DNA of 64,000 nucleotides from Gammaproteobacteria bacterium (GTDB lineage Bacteria; Pseudomonadota; Gammaproteobacteria; Coxiellales; Coxiellaceae): contig JAPLRF010000030.1 of NCBI GenBank assembly GCA_026399315.1, forward strand, positions 62,001 through 126,000, in the 5' to 3' direction. How positions within the stretch are numbered: position 1 is the first letter of the stretch; each line of letters starts with the position of its first letter. The translations under genes were made by a program, and so were the position numbers. Below are positions 1-9,374 of this stretch, in pieces. The notes under the pieces were generated by a model. It was not told where the DNA came from. It searched no databases and worked only from the letters and a program-made list of their open reading frames with translations.

Positions 1-426
1 AAAAAATATACTGGCATGATCTGCAACGGCTAACTGCATTATTGTAAATTGATTAATTGCTTTGCAAAGCAAAGCGGTATTAAACTGTTTTTTCAATATC
101 GTTCGCAATGATGTGCCATTATCTCGCATTAAAAAACAATTTAACGCTGTGTTATTTGCAATAATCTCCGGCACAGGAGAATGAAATTGATCACGCAAAA
201 TTTGAGTAATAGAAGCTTCTAGCGCAAGTAATTGAGGCGTGTGTTTTAAATAAATATAACCAACAGATGTTTTAAACCTGACAACATAAGACCACGGTGT
301 ATTTTGTACTTCTTCTGGTTGCTCGCTTATTAATTTATAGTGATGAGACAAAAGATAATCGCATCCCCATCGAATAATTTTTTTATTGGAATCGTGATTT
401 TCTGTCGCCAATTCAATCCTCATCAT
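1..426 (-). CDS. phosphotransferase-like protein, N-terminal part (runs off left edge)
   Basis: An open frame of 142 codons starts at the ATG at 426 and has no stop before the window edge, so only the N-terminal part is visible. AAAGGTG lies just upstream as a ribosome-binding site, and the start is 11 bp after the fadD stop, so it is the third gene of the fadE-fadD transcript. The residues PWSYVVRFKT, a VGYIYLKHTP strand, a run of EASITQILRD and a CFLMRDNGTSL segment resemble the N-lobe of aminoglycoside/choline-kinase-like phosphotransferases, with the Lys in YLKHTP as a possible ATP-binding residue. The catalytic loop is outside the window, so the family call is tentative and the substrate is unknown. 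Confidence 0.5.
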   Translation of the reverse strand, partial: MMRIELATENHDSNKKIIRWGCDYLLSHHYKLISEQPEEVQNTPWSYVVRFKTSVGYIYLKHTPQLLALEASITQILRDQFHSPVPEIIANNTALNCFLMRDNGTSLRTILKKQFNTALLCKAINQFTIMQLAVADHASIFF

Positions 427-437
427 TCACTTCACCT

Positions 438-2126
438 TTATGTAGGAAGCGCTGCCAATTCCTCGTCACGCAATGTTCTACGCAGTACTTTTCCCACAGC
501 AGACAAAGGCAATTCATCACGAAATTCGATAAAATGCGGGATTTTATAGTTTGTTAAAGATTGGCGGCAAAAAGTAATTAAGGCTTCCTTAGTTAATGTA
601 GGATCTTTTTTAACGATAAACGCCTTTAATGCTTCTCCGGTTTTGTCATTGGGTATACCAATCACAGCCACTGTTTGCACGCCAGGATGCGAAGCAATCA
701 CTTCCTCTACTTCATTGGGATACACGTTAAATCCCGATATTAAAACCATGTCTTTTTTGCGATCGACAATATAAACAAATCCTTTGTCATCCATCGTGGC
801 AATATCACCTGTTCGCAACCACCCATTCTTATCAATCACATTATTTGTTTCAGCTTCATTATGCCAATATCCCATCATCACTTGTGGACCGCGCGCCCAG
901 ATTTCGCCCTTTTGCCCCAATGGCAAGTCATGATTATTTTCATCTCGAATCACAACATCAGTTGATGGAATAGGCACGCCAATTGTCCCTGTAAAATGGG
1001 ACTGGGTGATCGGGCATAATGTGATAACCGGGCTGGCTTCCGTTAATCCATAGCCCTGCAAAACAGGGACGTTTGTTACTTTTTGCCAACGGTCTGCAAC
1101 GGCTTTTTGCATAGCCATGCCACCTGCAATGGTTAATTTTAGTCGAGAAAAATCGACCGTTTGAAATTCAGCATTATTTAATAAGCCATTAAACAATGTG
1201 TTCAATCCCACCATAATCGTCATTTTGCAATGTCGAATCGCTTTAATAAAAGCAGACATGTCTCGGGGATTGGCGATCAGAAGCGTTGATGCACCCATCG
1301 GAAAAATACACATGCCGCAAACAGTGAGCGAGAAAATATGATACATCGGCAGAGCACCAATCATCACACCAAAATATTGTTCCTTCGCATCATGAATCCA
1401 CGTTACACACTGCAAAATATTCGCAATAACATTGCGATGCGATAACATGGCGCCCTTTGAAACGCCAGTTGTACCGCCGGTATATTGTAAAAAAGCCATC
1501 TCAGAATTTTTAATCGCTACATTTGCAAAATTTAATTTTTTTCCTGTTGCCATGGCTTTTTTGAAAAAAATAGCATTGGGTAAATGATACTGCGGTATTT
1601 GTTTTTTAAAATAACGCACTGCGATATTAAATGATGGTCCTTTAAAACACCCCAGTAAATCGCCTATTTTTGCAATAATAATATTTTTTAATGTTGTTTT
1701 TGGTAATGCCGCCTCTAGGTGATCTGCGAAATTTTCTAACACTAAAATTGTTTCAGCACCGCAATCATTTATTTGTGAGGTTATTTCACGCCCGGTATAA
1801 AGTGGGTTAACATTAACAACAATTAATCCCGCTTTTAATGCACCAAAAATAGCAATGGGATATTGCAAAATATTGGGCATCATAATAGCAAAGCGATCGC
1901 CCTTTTTTAATTTCAACGTTTGCTGCAGAAAAGCGGCAAAATCTCGTACCAATACCTTCATTTGAGAATACGTTATCGAAGTACCAAAACTCGTAAAAAC
2001 AGGGCGATCAGCAAAATCATCAGCATATTTTTCGAATAAATCTCCCAGCGTGTTGAATTCATCTGGATTGATTGTTTCAGGCACGCCGTGAGTATATTGT
2101 TCAAACCAGATTTTGTTACTATCCAT
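438..2126 (-). CDS. fadD: long-chain fatty acid--CoA ligase FadD
   Basis: This 562-residue protein matches the usual FadD length. It activates long-chain fatty acids to acyl-CoA through an acyl-AMP intermediate at the inner membrane, feeding beta-oxidation. Visible signatures of adenylate-forming enzymes are the P-loop YTGGTTGVSKG (about residues 215-225), GYGLTEASPV, GWLRTGDI and KDMVLISGFNVYPNEVEE; the C-terminal VGKVLRR holds the expected catalytic Lys. It starts 15 bp after the fadE stop on the same strand, so the two are probably co-transcribed. The pairing with fadE supports a fatty-acid rather than another carboxylate substrate. Confidence 0.93.
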   Translation of the reverse strand: MDSNKIWFEQYTHGVPETINPDEFNTLGDLFEKYADDFADRPVFTSFGTSITYSQMKVLVRDFAAFLQQTLKLKKGDRFAIMMPNILQYPIAIFGALKAGLIVVNVNPLYTGREITSQINDCGAETILVLENFADHLEAALPKTTLKNIIIAKIGDLLGCFKGPSFNIAVRYFKKQIPQYHLPNAIFFKKAMATGKKLNFANVAIKNSEMAFLQYTGGTTGVSKGAMLSHRNVIANILQCVTWIHDAKEQYFGVMIGALPMYHIFSLTVCGMCIFPMGASTLLIANPRDMSAFIKAIRHCKMTIMVGLNTLFNGLLNNAEFQTVDFSRLKLTIAGGMAMQKAVADRWQKVTNVPVLQGYGLTEASPVITLCPITQSHFTGTIGVPIPSTDVVIRDENNHDLPLGQKGEIWARGPQVMMGYWHNEAETNNVIDKNGWLRTGDIATMDDKGFVYIVDRKKDMVLISGFNVYPNEVEEVIASHPGVQTVAVIGIPNDKTGEALKAFIVKKDPTLTKEALITFCRQSLTNYKIPHFIEFRDELPLSAVGKVLRRTLRDEELAALPT

Positions 2127-2141
2127 AATAATCCAATTATA

Positions 2142-4565
2142 TTATTGAAAATCCGCTGCTGCAAAATCATCTACATTAATCATATCCATTTTTGCAATAT
2201 AAGCGTCGTTAATCAATTTTGCTTCTTCTGCAGAAATAACATGATGTGCCAGGGCTGTTTCAATCCATTCTTCTCGTGTTTTAGAGTGTGATGGGTAATC
2301 GCGTCTTGCCGCAGCCAATTTTTTCTCAATCGGTTCAACCGCAATAATTTGCTTTAAAATAGCAGACATTTTTGCAGCAGGATTATTATCATTCGGTGTT
2401 AAATAAAGATCGGTCGATAATCTGTCACGAAATGCACCAGGCTCTAACATTAATTTGGCAACCTTCGCCCCCAGGTGATCGCTTGGTGGCGACAAATATC
2501 GACCGCACGGGAAAATGACGCCATAACGAAACAACTTTCCCATCAGCTTACTAGGGAAGTTCGATAAAATGCCATCGAGTTCTGTTTGCATTTTAAACAA
2601 CAGATCTTCACATATCCATTTTATGACTGGCAATTCCGCTTCTGAATATTTTCCCGCCTCATGAAATTTTAATACGCAGGAACCAATATATAAATTACTG
2701 AGCAAATCACCATACCGCCCTGATAATTTTTCAGCGCGTTTTAATTCCCCGCCCATCGTTACCATCGCCATATCCGCCATATAAGCCAACGCAGCGGAAA
2801 AACGCGAGAACTGCTGATAATATCGTTTTAATGGGCCTTTCGGTGCTGCTGCCAATCGACCATTGCTTACCGCTAAAACAAAAGCACGCACTTTATTGCT
2901 GATCATAAAACCAATGTGACCAAAAATCGCTTTATCAAATGCTTTTAATCCTGCTGTGCGATCCTCGTTTGAGGCCGCTAACATTTCCGGTAATACGTAA
3001 GGATGACAACGCACCGCACCCTGTCCGAAAATAATCATTGAACGCGTTAAAATATTGGCGCCTTCAACCGTAATACTCACCGGCAATTCTATATAGCCTT
3101 GCGCCAAATAATTTTTTGGGCCCATGCAAATGCCTTTGCCGCCACTAATATCCATCGCATCAATCACTGTGCGTCTGGCCATTTCAGTGGTGTGATATTT
3201 TGCAATAGCAGAAGCCACCGCAGGGCGCGCACCTTGATCTAATGTGGAGACCGTAAAATTACGCGTTGATTCCATCGCATAAATATTGGTTGCAATACGC
3301 GTTAAGGCTTCTTCAACACCACCAAACCTTCCAATAGGCATGTGAAACTGCTGACGAATTCGCGCATACGCACCGGTTGCCAATGCCGCAGCACGTGAAC
3401 CACCCGTTGCCATCGACGGCAATGAAATGCCGCGACCTGCCGCCAAACATTCCATCAACATGCGCCAACCATGCCCTGCCATTTTAACGCCGCCAATAAT
3501 CGCATCCATCGGCACAATCACATCATGTCCTTGCGTTGGACCATTTGGAAAAGGACTGTGTAATGGAACGTGTCGGCGACCGATTTCTACATTCGGTAAA
3601 TGCGTTGGAATTAATGCACAGGTAATTCCCAGTGATTCTTGTTGACCTAATAAATGATCTGGATCGTATAATTTAAATGCCAATCCTAATAATGTGGATA
3701 CTGGCGCCAAGGTGATATATCGCTTATTCCAATTCAAACGAATGCATAATTGTTTTTTTCCCTCAAATTCCGCTTCACACACAACACCATTGTCTTCGAT
3801 TGCACCCGCATCAGATCCAGCAACCGGGCTGGTTAATGCAAAACAAGGCACATCATCGCCCTTTGCCAAACGCGGTAAATAATAATTTTTTTGTGATTCA
3901 GTGCCATATCGCAATAATAATTCGGCAGGCCCCAAAGAATTAGGAACGCTTGTTAAAATAGCAGCAGCACAACTTGCACTCGCCAATTTCGTAATCACTT
4001 GAGAATGCGCGAAATGCGAAAATTCTAATCCGCCATATTGTTTGGGGATAATCATTCCCAAGAAACCATTTTTACGCAGGAAATCCAGTAATTCAGTAGG
4101 GATATTCATTGAATGATGCATTTCCCATGCATTCACACGACTACAAAATTCTTCGACCGGCCCATCCATAAAAGCACGTTCTTCAGCAGACAAGGTTGAT
4201 AATGGAATTTTTTGTAATTTATTCCAGTTAGGCATGCCTGCAAATAATTCAGCTTCCCACCCTACGCTGCCTGCATTGAGTGCTTCGCGTTCGGTGTCAG
4301 ATAATGCAGGCATCACTTGACGGTAAAAACTAAAAATAGCGCGTGATAATAAATGCTGACGCAATGGACGAATATTTAGCAAGCCAAACAAACCCAAATA
4401 TATAATCCAGAAAAGTGTCAATGTGAAAGGATGAAATGCAGAAAGATAAGAGCAGAAAACTAAAAAGACACCAATGCCAATCGTCCAAACTGATAATGAT
4501 GCACGTTGAAAAGCCAACGTCATAACCACAGCGACAAATAAAACAATCCATGCGAACATCATCAT
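2142..4565 (-). CDS. fadE: acyl-CoA dehydrogenase, FadE type
   Basis: A large acyl-CoA dehydrogenase catalysing the first FAD-dependent step of beta-oxidation. The frame is open from 4598, but I prefer the ATG at 4565 (MMMFAWIV) because AGGGAG sits 7-8 bases before it; this gives 807 residues, close to the 814 of E. coli FadE. The N-terminus has two or three hydrophobic segments that anchor the protein to the membrane, as in FadE. The dehydrogenase core follows, with FALTSPVAGSDAGAIEDNG as the substrate/FAD region and a C-terminal FadE-specific extension. It is the first gene of fadE-fadD and is divergent from cydA. Confidence 0.92.
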   Translation of the reverse strand: MMMFAWIVLFVAVVMTLAFQRASLSVWTIGIGVFLVFCSYLSAFHPFTLTLFWIIYLGLFGLLNIRPLRQHLLSRAIFSFYRQVMPALSDTEREALNAGSVGWEAELFAGMPNWNKLQKIPLSTLSAEERAFMDGPVEEFCSRVNAWEMHHSMNIPTELLDFLRKNGFLGMIIPKQYGGLEFSHFAHSQVITKLASASCAAAILTSVPNSLGPAELLLRYGTESQKNYYLPRLAKGDDVPCFALTSPVAGSDAGAIEDNGVVCEAEFEGKKQLCIRLNWNKRYITLAPVSTLLGLAFKLYDPDHLLGQQESLGITCALIPTHLPNVEIGRRHVPLHSPFPNGPTQGHDVIVPMDAIIGGVKMAGHGWRMLMECLAAGRGISLPSMATGGSRAAALATGAYARIRQQFHMPIGRFGGVEEALTRIATNIYAMESTRNFTVSTLDQGARPAVASAIAKYHTTEMARRTVIDAMDISGGKGICMGPKNYLAQGYIELPVSITVEGANILTRSMIIFGQGAVRCHPYVLPEMLAASNEDRTAGLKAFDKAIFGHIGFMISNKVRAFVLAVSNGRLAAAPKGPLKRYYQQFSRFSAALAYMADMAMVTMGGELKRAEKLSGRYGDLLSNLYIGSCVLKFHEAGKYSEAELPVIKWICEDLLFKMQTELDGILSNFPSKLMGKLFRYGVIFPCGRYLSPPSDHLGAKVAKLMLEPGAFRDRLSTDLYLTPNDNNPAAKMSAILKQIIAVEPIEKKLAAARRDYPSHSKTREEWIETALAHHVISAEEAKLINDAYIAKMDMINVDDFAAADFQ

Positions 4566-4743
4566 GCAATCTACTCCCTTAAAAAATTGATGATCCAAAA
4601 TAACATACTGTTGAGAAAAAAATAATAAATAAATAAACTCTTTTTTTGAAAATGAGAATCAAACGCAACTTCGTACAAAACTAGACCATTGACCAAGATA
4701 ATGTTAAATTACAGAAACTCATTTCAAGTAAAGGATAATCATC

Positions 4744-6277
4744 GTGATACCTAGCTTACTCGTTACCGATCTTTCTCGACTACAATATCCATGTTAGGCC
4801 GAGTGTTATTGGCACAAAGAGAAAATGGAATATGGCTGTAAATGCAAATTGTAGTCGAGAAACAGGAAACCCTGTTTACAAAGACATGACCCGCTTTTGG
4901 GGTAAATTATTAGCCATTAACTTTGCTGTTGGCGTCATTGGCGGCATCACCATGGAATTTGAGTTTGGCTTGAACTGGTCTTATTTTTCCAGGATGATCG
5001 GCGGAAGCTTCGGCCCTATTTTAGCGATCGAAGGGATTACCGCATTCATGCTTGAAGCAACGATGTTTGGTTTATTCTTTTTTGCCTGGGATAAACTCAG
5101 CCGCCGCGCACATTTCATGGTGACGTTGTTTATGGCGATCGGCGCTTGCCTTTCCATCGTTAACATTCTTGCTGCGAATAGCTGGATGCAACACCCGATC
5201 GTGACCAGCTTTAATTACCAAAACATGACACTTCAATTACAAAGTATCGCTGCCTTATATATGAATTATCTTGCGCAACTTCGCATTGGTCATGTCGCTT
5301 TCGCCGCCTTTTTACTTTCTTCAATATTCGTCATGGGTATCAGCGCATATTATTTATTACACAATCGCGATGTTGAATTTGCCAAACGCTCTTTTGCCAT
5401 TGCCGTTGGATTTGGCTTTATTTGTTGCCTTATGGTGGTTTTTTTCGGCGATCAAAATGGATTAGAAGTCGCTCAAGATGAACCTGAAAAAATGGCTGCG
5501 ATGGAAGCACAGTGGCACACACAAAAAGCCCCTGCAGCGTGGTATCTTGTTGCGTGGCCCGATCAGCAAGCAGAGAAAAATGATTTTACTGTTAAAATTC
5601 CTTATGCATTGAGCTTAATTGCAACGCATTCATTAACTGGTACCGTTGAAGGCGCTGATCCCATTATTCAAAAATATGTAGGACGCGTAACAGCTGGCAT
5701 TAAAGCCTATACTGCACTCGATAAAATCTGGGCAAAAACAGCAACAAAAGCAGATATGGTTACTTACAATCAAAACGTTGGCGATCTGGGTTTTGCATAT
5801 TTGTTATTACCTTACACAAATGATGTGGCGCACGCTTCATCAACACAAATTTTACAAGCGGCAAAAAGCGGTATTCCGAATATGCTAACTGCATTTTGGA
5901 GTTTCCGTGTGATGATTGGGTTATGGTGCTTAATGTTTTTATTGATTATTTGCGGATTGATTTCTGCATGGCGCAACACCCTTTTAAAAAATCGTTTTTT
6001 GTTACGTTGTTGCGTATGGATGATCCCCGCACCTTTCATTGCAGCAGAATCCGGCTGGGTACTTGCAGAAGTAGGACGCCAACCTTGGGCAATTCACGAT
6101 ATTATGCCTACTTTCATGGGCACATCTTCACTTGATGAAGCTTCCCTCATTACGAGCTTGGTTTTATTTGCACTATTTTACGGTGTATTGATGGCAGTTG
6201 AATTATTTTTGATGTTCAAGTTTGCTAAGATGGGACCGAGCAGTTTGGGTACAGGCAAATATCACTTTGAAAAGTAA
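4744..6277 (+). pseudogene. cydA: cytochrome bd ubiquinol oxidase subunit I (CydA), N-terminus disrupted by micro-inversion
   Basis: CydA carries hemes b558, b595 and d and oxidises quinol. The residual open frame from ATG 4832 (481 codons) contains nearly all of the bd-I family sequence: TGNPVYKDMTRFWGK, the region equivalent to heme-ligand His186 (IGHVAFAAF), the Met393 region (FRVMIGLW) and GRQPWAIHDIMPT. It lacks the first transmembrane helix. The expected start is the GTG at 4744, preceded by AAGGAT and encoding VTDLSRLQ, but this frame hits TAG at 4792. Reverse-complementing 4787-4847 yields FAFTAIFHFLFVPITLG, the missing helix with its heme-ligand His. ATG 4832 lies inside the inverted piece, so its first residues are artefactual. 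The protein is probably non-functional as sequenced. cydB follows. Confidence 0.85.
4772..4862. repeat. 15-bp perfect inverted repeat flanking a 61-bp inverted segment in cydA
   Basis: TTTCTCGACTACAAT at 4772-4786 is the exact reverse complement of ATTGTAGTCGAGAAA at 4848-4862. The left arm encodes the conserved LSRLQ of CydA. The right arm stands where the end of helix I should be encoded and looks like a copy of the left arm, not native sequence. The 61-bp spacer is inverted relative to the CydA reading frame. Confidence 0.93.
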
Positions 6278-6395
6278 TTGGAACGAAAGCGTGATTCTGA
6301 AGCACGCATGTAGCGCAGCGTAATAAGTGCGGACAGTAAGATTAACAATCTTGCACTAAACTCAAACTAAAAAAAGAAAATGCATGGGAGTTATT

Positions 6396-7541
6396 ATGTT
6401 TGAATATGAATTTCTAAAAATAACCTGGTGGTTAATTGTCGGCGCTGTATTAATGATTTATGCAGCCACAGCCGGTTTTGATGCGGGCGTCACCATGTAT
6501 ATGCCTTTCTTACGAAGCGAAAGCGATCGACGCGTCGTATTAAACACCAGCGCGCCAACATGGGATGGTAATTTAACGTGGCTCGTATTTGCCGGCGGCG
6601 GATTATTTGTCGTATGGCCTGCTGTTTATAGCACTGCCTTTTCAGGTATGTATGCTGCCATGCTGTGCATTTTATATGCCTTATTTTTACGCCCACCTGG
6701 CTATGAATATCGCAATAAGGTCGATAGCAATGCCTGGCGCAGAACATGGGATTGGGCTTTATTTTTAAGCGGCGTTATTCCTGTTTTTGTGTTCGGGGTC
6801 GCTTTAGGGAATTGTTTTATGGGTTTCCCCTACTACTTCGATCCACATACCTATCGCGAATTCTACACAGGGAACTTTTTTGGTCTATTAAATCCCTACG
6901 GCATTTTATCAGGCGTAGTTTCAGTGGTCATGGTGTTGATGCATGGCTCAGTCTACCTACAACGCAGAACAGAAGGCCACCTGCGTAAATTAGCCTATAA
7001 GGTGCATATGATTAGCGGTATTATATTATTAATCACCTTCACACTTTCTGGTTTGCTCTTGATGCACACCCTTATTGGCTATAAATTAATTTCATCTGCC
7101 GCAATACCCACACTCGAACCATTGAAAAACGTAGTGGAACACGGCACTGGTTTTTGGATTCGCACTTACGAACAATATCCCTGGAAATATTTAGCGCCCG
7201 TTGTTGCCTATGCAGGTATTTTAGAATCGATATGGGCTGCATCATATGGCTGGTATACCACTGCGTTCTGGGCAAGTTGTTTTGCGGTTGGCGGAATCGT
7301 TGGCACAGCAGGCGCTACATTATTTCCATTTTTAATGCCTTCATCCACTCACCCAGATCAAAGCCTCACCGTTTGGAATGCTGCATCTAGCCAATACGCT
7401 TTAAATATGATGTTATATGTGGGCGTTGTTTTGTTATTCATCATTTTGGGATACAAAATATTTGCATACAATACGATTTGGCATAAAAAACCCACCTTAA
7501 ATGCCGACGATATTAAAAAGGACGAACATTCATTTTATTAG
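6396..7541 (+). CDS. cydB: cytochrome bd ubiquinol oxidase subunit II (CydB)
   Basis: Integral membrane subunit of the bd oxidase. I chose the ATG at 6396 (MFEYEFLKITWW), preceded by GGGAG, over the in-frame ATG at 6384; it aligns with the family N-terminus and gives 381 residues. Family signatures include GFDAGVTMYMPFL, APTWDGNLTWLVFAGGGLF, FRPPGYEYR in LFLRPPGYEYRN, YYTGNFF-like FYTGNFFGLLNP, and MPSSTHPDQSLTVWNAASS near the C-terminus. Eight to nine hydrophobic segments are evident. It appears intact although cydA and cydC are damaged, which suggests recent loss or sequence errors in its neighbours. cydX starts 11 bp later. Confidence 0.93.
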   Translation: MFEYEFLKITWWLIVGAVLMIYAATAGFDAGVTMYMPFLRSESDRRVVLNTSAPTWDGNLTWLVFAGGGLFVVWPAVYSTAFSGMYAAMLCILYALFLRPPGYEYRNKVDSNAWRRTWDWALFLSGVIPVFVFGVALGNCFMGFPYYFDPHTYREFYTGNFFGLLNPYGILSGVVSVVMVLMHGSVYLQRRTEGHLRKLAYKVHMISGIILLITFTLSGLLLMHTLIGYKLISSAAIPTLEPLKNVVEHGTGFWIRTYEQYPWKYLAPVVAYAGILESIWAASYGWYTTAFWASCFAVGGIVGTAGATLFPFLMPSSTHPDQSLTVWNAASSQYALNMMLYVGVVLLFIILGYKIFAYNTIWHKKPTLNADDIKKDEHSFY

Positions 7542-7552
7542 GAGATAGATTT

Positions 7553-7639
7553 ATGTTTTACGCAGTCATTGGATTAACGCTCGTTATCGCAATTTTATTT
7601 GGTATTATTATGGCAATTCGGGTTGATAAAAGCTGTTAA
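7553..7639 (+). CDS. cydX: cytochrome bd small subunit CydX-like
   Basis: A 28-residue single-helix protein, MFYAVIGLTLVIAILFGIIM then AIRVDKSC, 11 bp after cydB with GGAGAT before the ATG. Its position and composition match CydX/YbgT, which binds CydA and stabilises the bd oxidase. E. coli CydX is 37 residues with a longer polar tail, so this copy is short. The call rests on synteny more than on sequence, because the family is too small for strong motifs. Confidence 0.8.
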   Translation: MFYAVIGLTLVIAILFGIIMAIRVDKSC

Positions 7640-7643
7640 TAAT

Positions 7644-7673
7644 AGCGCAGAAGCAAGGGCGGATGCCCTTGCG
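7644..7673. repeat. REP-like palindromic element between cydX and cydD
   Basis: GCAAGGGC and GCCCTTGC form a perfect 8-bp stem around a 4-base loop, preceded by AGCGCAGAA. The same layout (AGCGCAGAAGC, G-rich arm, C-rich arm, GCG) recurs in the opposite orientation at 22614-22645 and 59605-59635. No T-run follows, so it is more likely a dispersed palindrome or mRNA-stabilising hairpin than an intrinsic terminator. Confidence 0.6.
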
Positions 7674-7709
7674 TGAATTTCGCAAAAAAATATTTTAAAT
7701 TGAGATACT

Positions 7710-9374
7710 TTGAAGAACAAAGACTATCAGTGGCTTATTCAACAATCAAAACCCGCGCGTCATTGGATATTTTTGTCCATCACTTTAGGAATAATATCCG
7801 GGATATTAATGATTGGGCAAGCGGGTATTTTGGCAACACTGATTGACCGTTTTTGTATACATCACGCCACTCGTGCATCGCTTGCAATTAATTTAAGTAT
7901 TTTTCTGCTTATGGTTTTTTTGCGGTCAGGGTTGACATGGCTGCGTGAAATCATTTCTTTTCAGTCTGCAAGGACGGTTAAAGAAACAGTTCAGAAAACT
8001 TTACTTCAACATCTATCTAAATTATCCCCCATTCAATTATCGCAATTTAAAACAGGCGCACTGACATCAACGCTCATTGAACAAATTGAAGCGTTGCACG
8101 GATTTTATGCTGATTATTTACCCCAAATGACTATCTGTATTTTATTGCCGCTGATCATTTTAATTTTTGTATACACACAAAACTGGGTTGCCGGCATAAT
8201 TTTAACCCTAACAGCGCCTTTAATTCCGCTTTTTATGGCCTTAATTGGCATCAACACAGCAAAACTGAATCAAGAAAACTTTCAAACATTATCGCGCATG
8301 AGCGCTCATTTTCTAGATATGCTCCAAGGATTAACAACACTGACATTATTTAATCGCGCTCAAGCACAATTAGAATCCATCCGCACTATTTCTGAGGAAT
8401 ACAGAAAAAAAACCATGCAAATTTTGCGTGTTGCCTTCTTGTCGACTGCCACACTTGAATTATTTGCAACGGTTTCTATTGCCATCATTGCTGTTTATTT
8501 GGGATTGGGGCTGTTGGGGTATTTCCACATGGGCTTTTATCGCCTGAGCATCAGCCTGAGTAGTGCGTTATTTGTTTTATTATTGGCACCGGAATTTTTC
8601 ATGCCATTGCGACAATTGGGTGTGTTCTATCATGCAAGAGCGCAAGCATTGGGTGCGGCTGCTGAAATTACAACCATACTCAATTTATGCGGTGAAGGTC
8701 AAAGCGAGGGTGACATTATTCTTGAGAAAGCAAATTTGAACTTATCATTTAACAACATTTTCTTTGGATATCATGTCAATAAAAATGCAATTGAAAATTT
8801 TAATTGCGACATTTCATCCGGTGAATGCATTGCTATTACTGGCCCAAGTGGCGCAGGAAAATCAACACTGCTGCATTTAATGGCGAAATTTATTTCTCCT
8901 CAATCAGGCAGTATTTTGGTGGGCGATACTAATTTGAATCAAATTAATAACGATAATTGGCGAGATCATATCGCCCTACTTCATCAGCATACCCGTTTAT
9001 TTCACGGGACCATTTTAGATAATATTAAATTAGCTAAGCCTGATGCAAGTGATGTTGAAGTGGAAAGAGCAGCACGAGAAACCGGTGTACTTGATTTTAC
9101 ACGTCTATTGCCAAACGGCTTGAATACACAAGTGGGCGAACAAAATTTAGGATTATCTGGTGGACAAGCACAACGCGTTGCCTTAGCCAGAATAGTGCTA
9201 AAAAATGCCTCTATTATTTTATTGGATGAGCCAACCGCGCATTTAGACCAATCCAATATTGATATTATTATTACTTTATTAAAGAAATGGCGGGCCAATA
9301 AAACAATTATAATTGCAACACACGACACACGTTTGATGAACTGCGTAGATAGAACAGTGGAGTTAATGATATGA
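7710..9374 (+). CDS. cydD: ABC transporter CydD (cytochrome bd biogenesis)
   Basis: Half of the CydDC exporter, which is needed for assembly of cytochrome bd; glutathione/cysteine export was proposed for the E. coli pair. At 554 residues it has six N-terminal membrane helices and a C-terminal ATPase: Walker A GPSGAGKST, signature LSGGQAQRVALAR, Walker B ILLDEPTAHLD and the His switch IATHDTR. The start is a TTG at 7710 with weak GAGA upstream; no better ATG preserves the N-terminus. Its TGA overlaps the cydC ATG by four bases, showing translational coupling. It looks intact. Confidence 0.9.
   Translation: MKNKDYQWLIQQSKPARHWIFLSITLGIISGILMIGQAGILATLIDRFCIHHATRASLAINLSIFLLMVFLRSGLTWLREIISFQSARTVKETVQKTLLQHLSKLSPIQLSQFKTGALTSTLIEQIEALHGFYADYLPQMTICILLPLIILIFVYTQNWVAGIILTLTAPLIPLFMALIGINTAKLNQENFQTLSRMSAHFLDMLQGLTTLTLFNRAQAQLESIRTISEEYRKKTMQILRVAFLSTATLELFATVSIAIIAVYLGLGLLGYFHMGFYRLSISLSSALFVLLLAPEFFMPLRQLGVFYHARAQALGAAAEITTILNLCGEGQSEGDIILEKANLNLSFNNIFFGYHVNKNAIENFNCDISSGECIAITGPSGAGKSTLLHLMAKFISPQSGSILVGDTNLNQINNDNWRDHIALLHQHTRLFHGTILDNIKLAKPDASDVEVERAARETGVLDFTRLLPNGLNTQVGEQNLGLSGGQAQRVALARIVLKNASIILLDEPTAHLDQSNIDIIITLLKKWRANKTIIIATHDTRLMNCVDRTVELMI

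Noticed and set aside
340-549. Plus-strand frame across the fadD end
   Set aside because: It is antisense to fadD and to the phosphotransferase-like start, with no ribosome-binding site or family resemblance.
4744-4862. A clean phase-variation switch in cydA
   Set aside because: Computing the flipped sequence by hand gives TAG at 4852-4854 immediately after the restored helix and a frame offset, so inversion alone does not yield a full-length CydA. No recombinase gene is visible near it.
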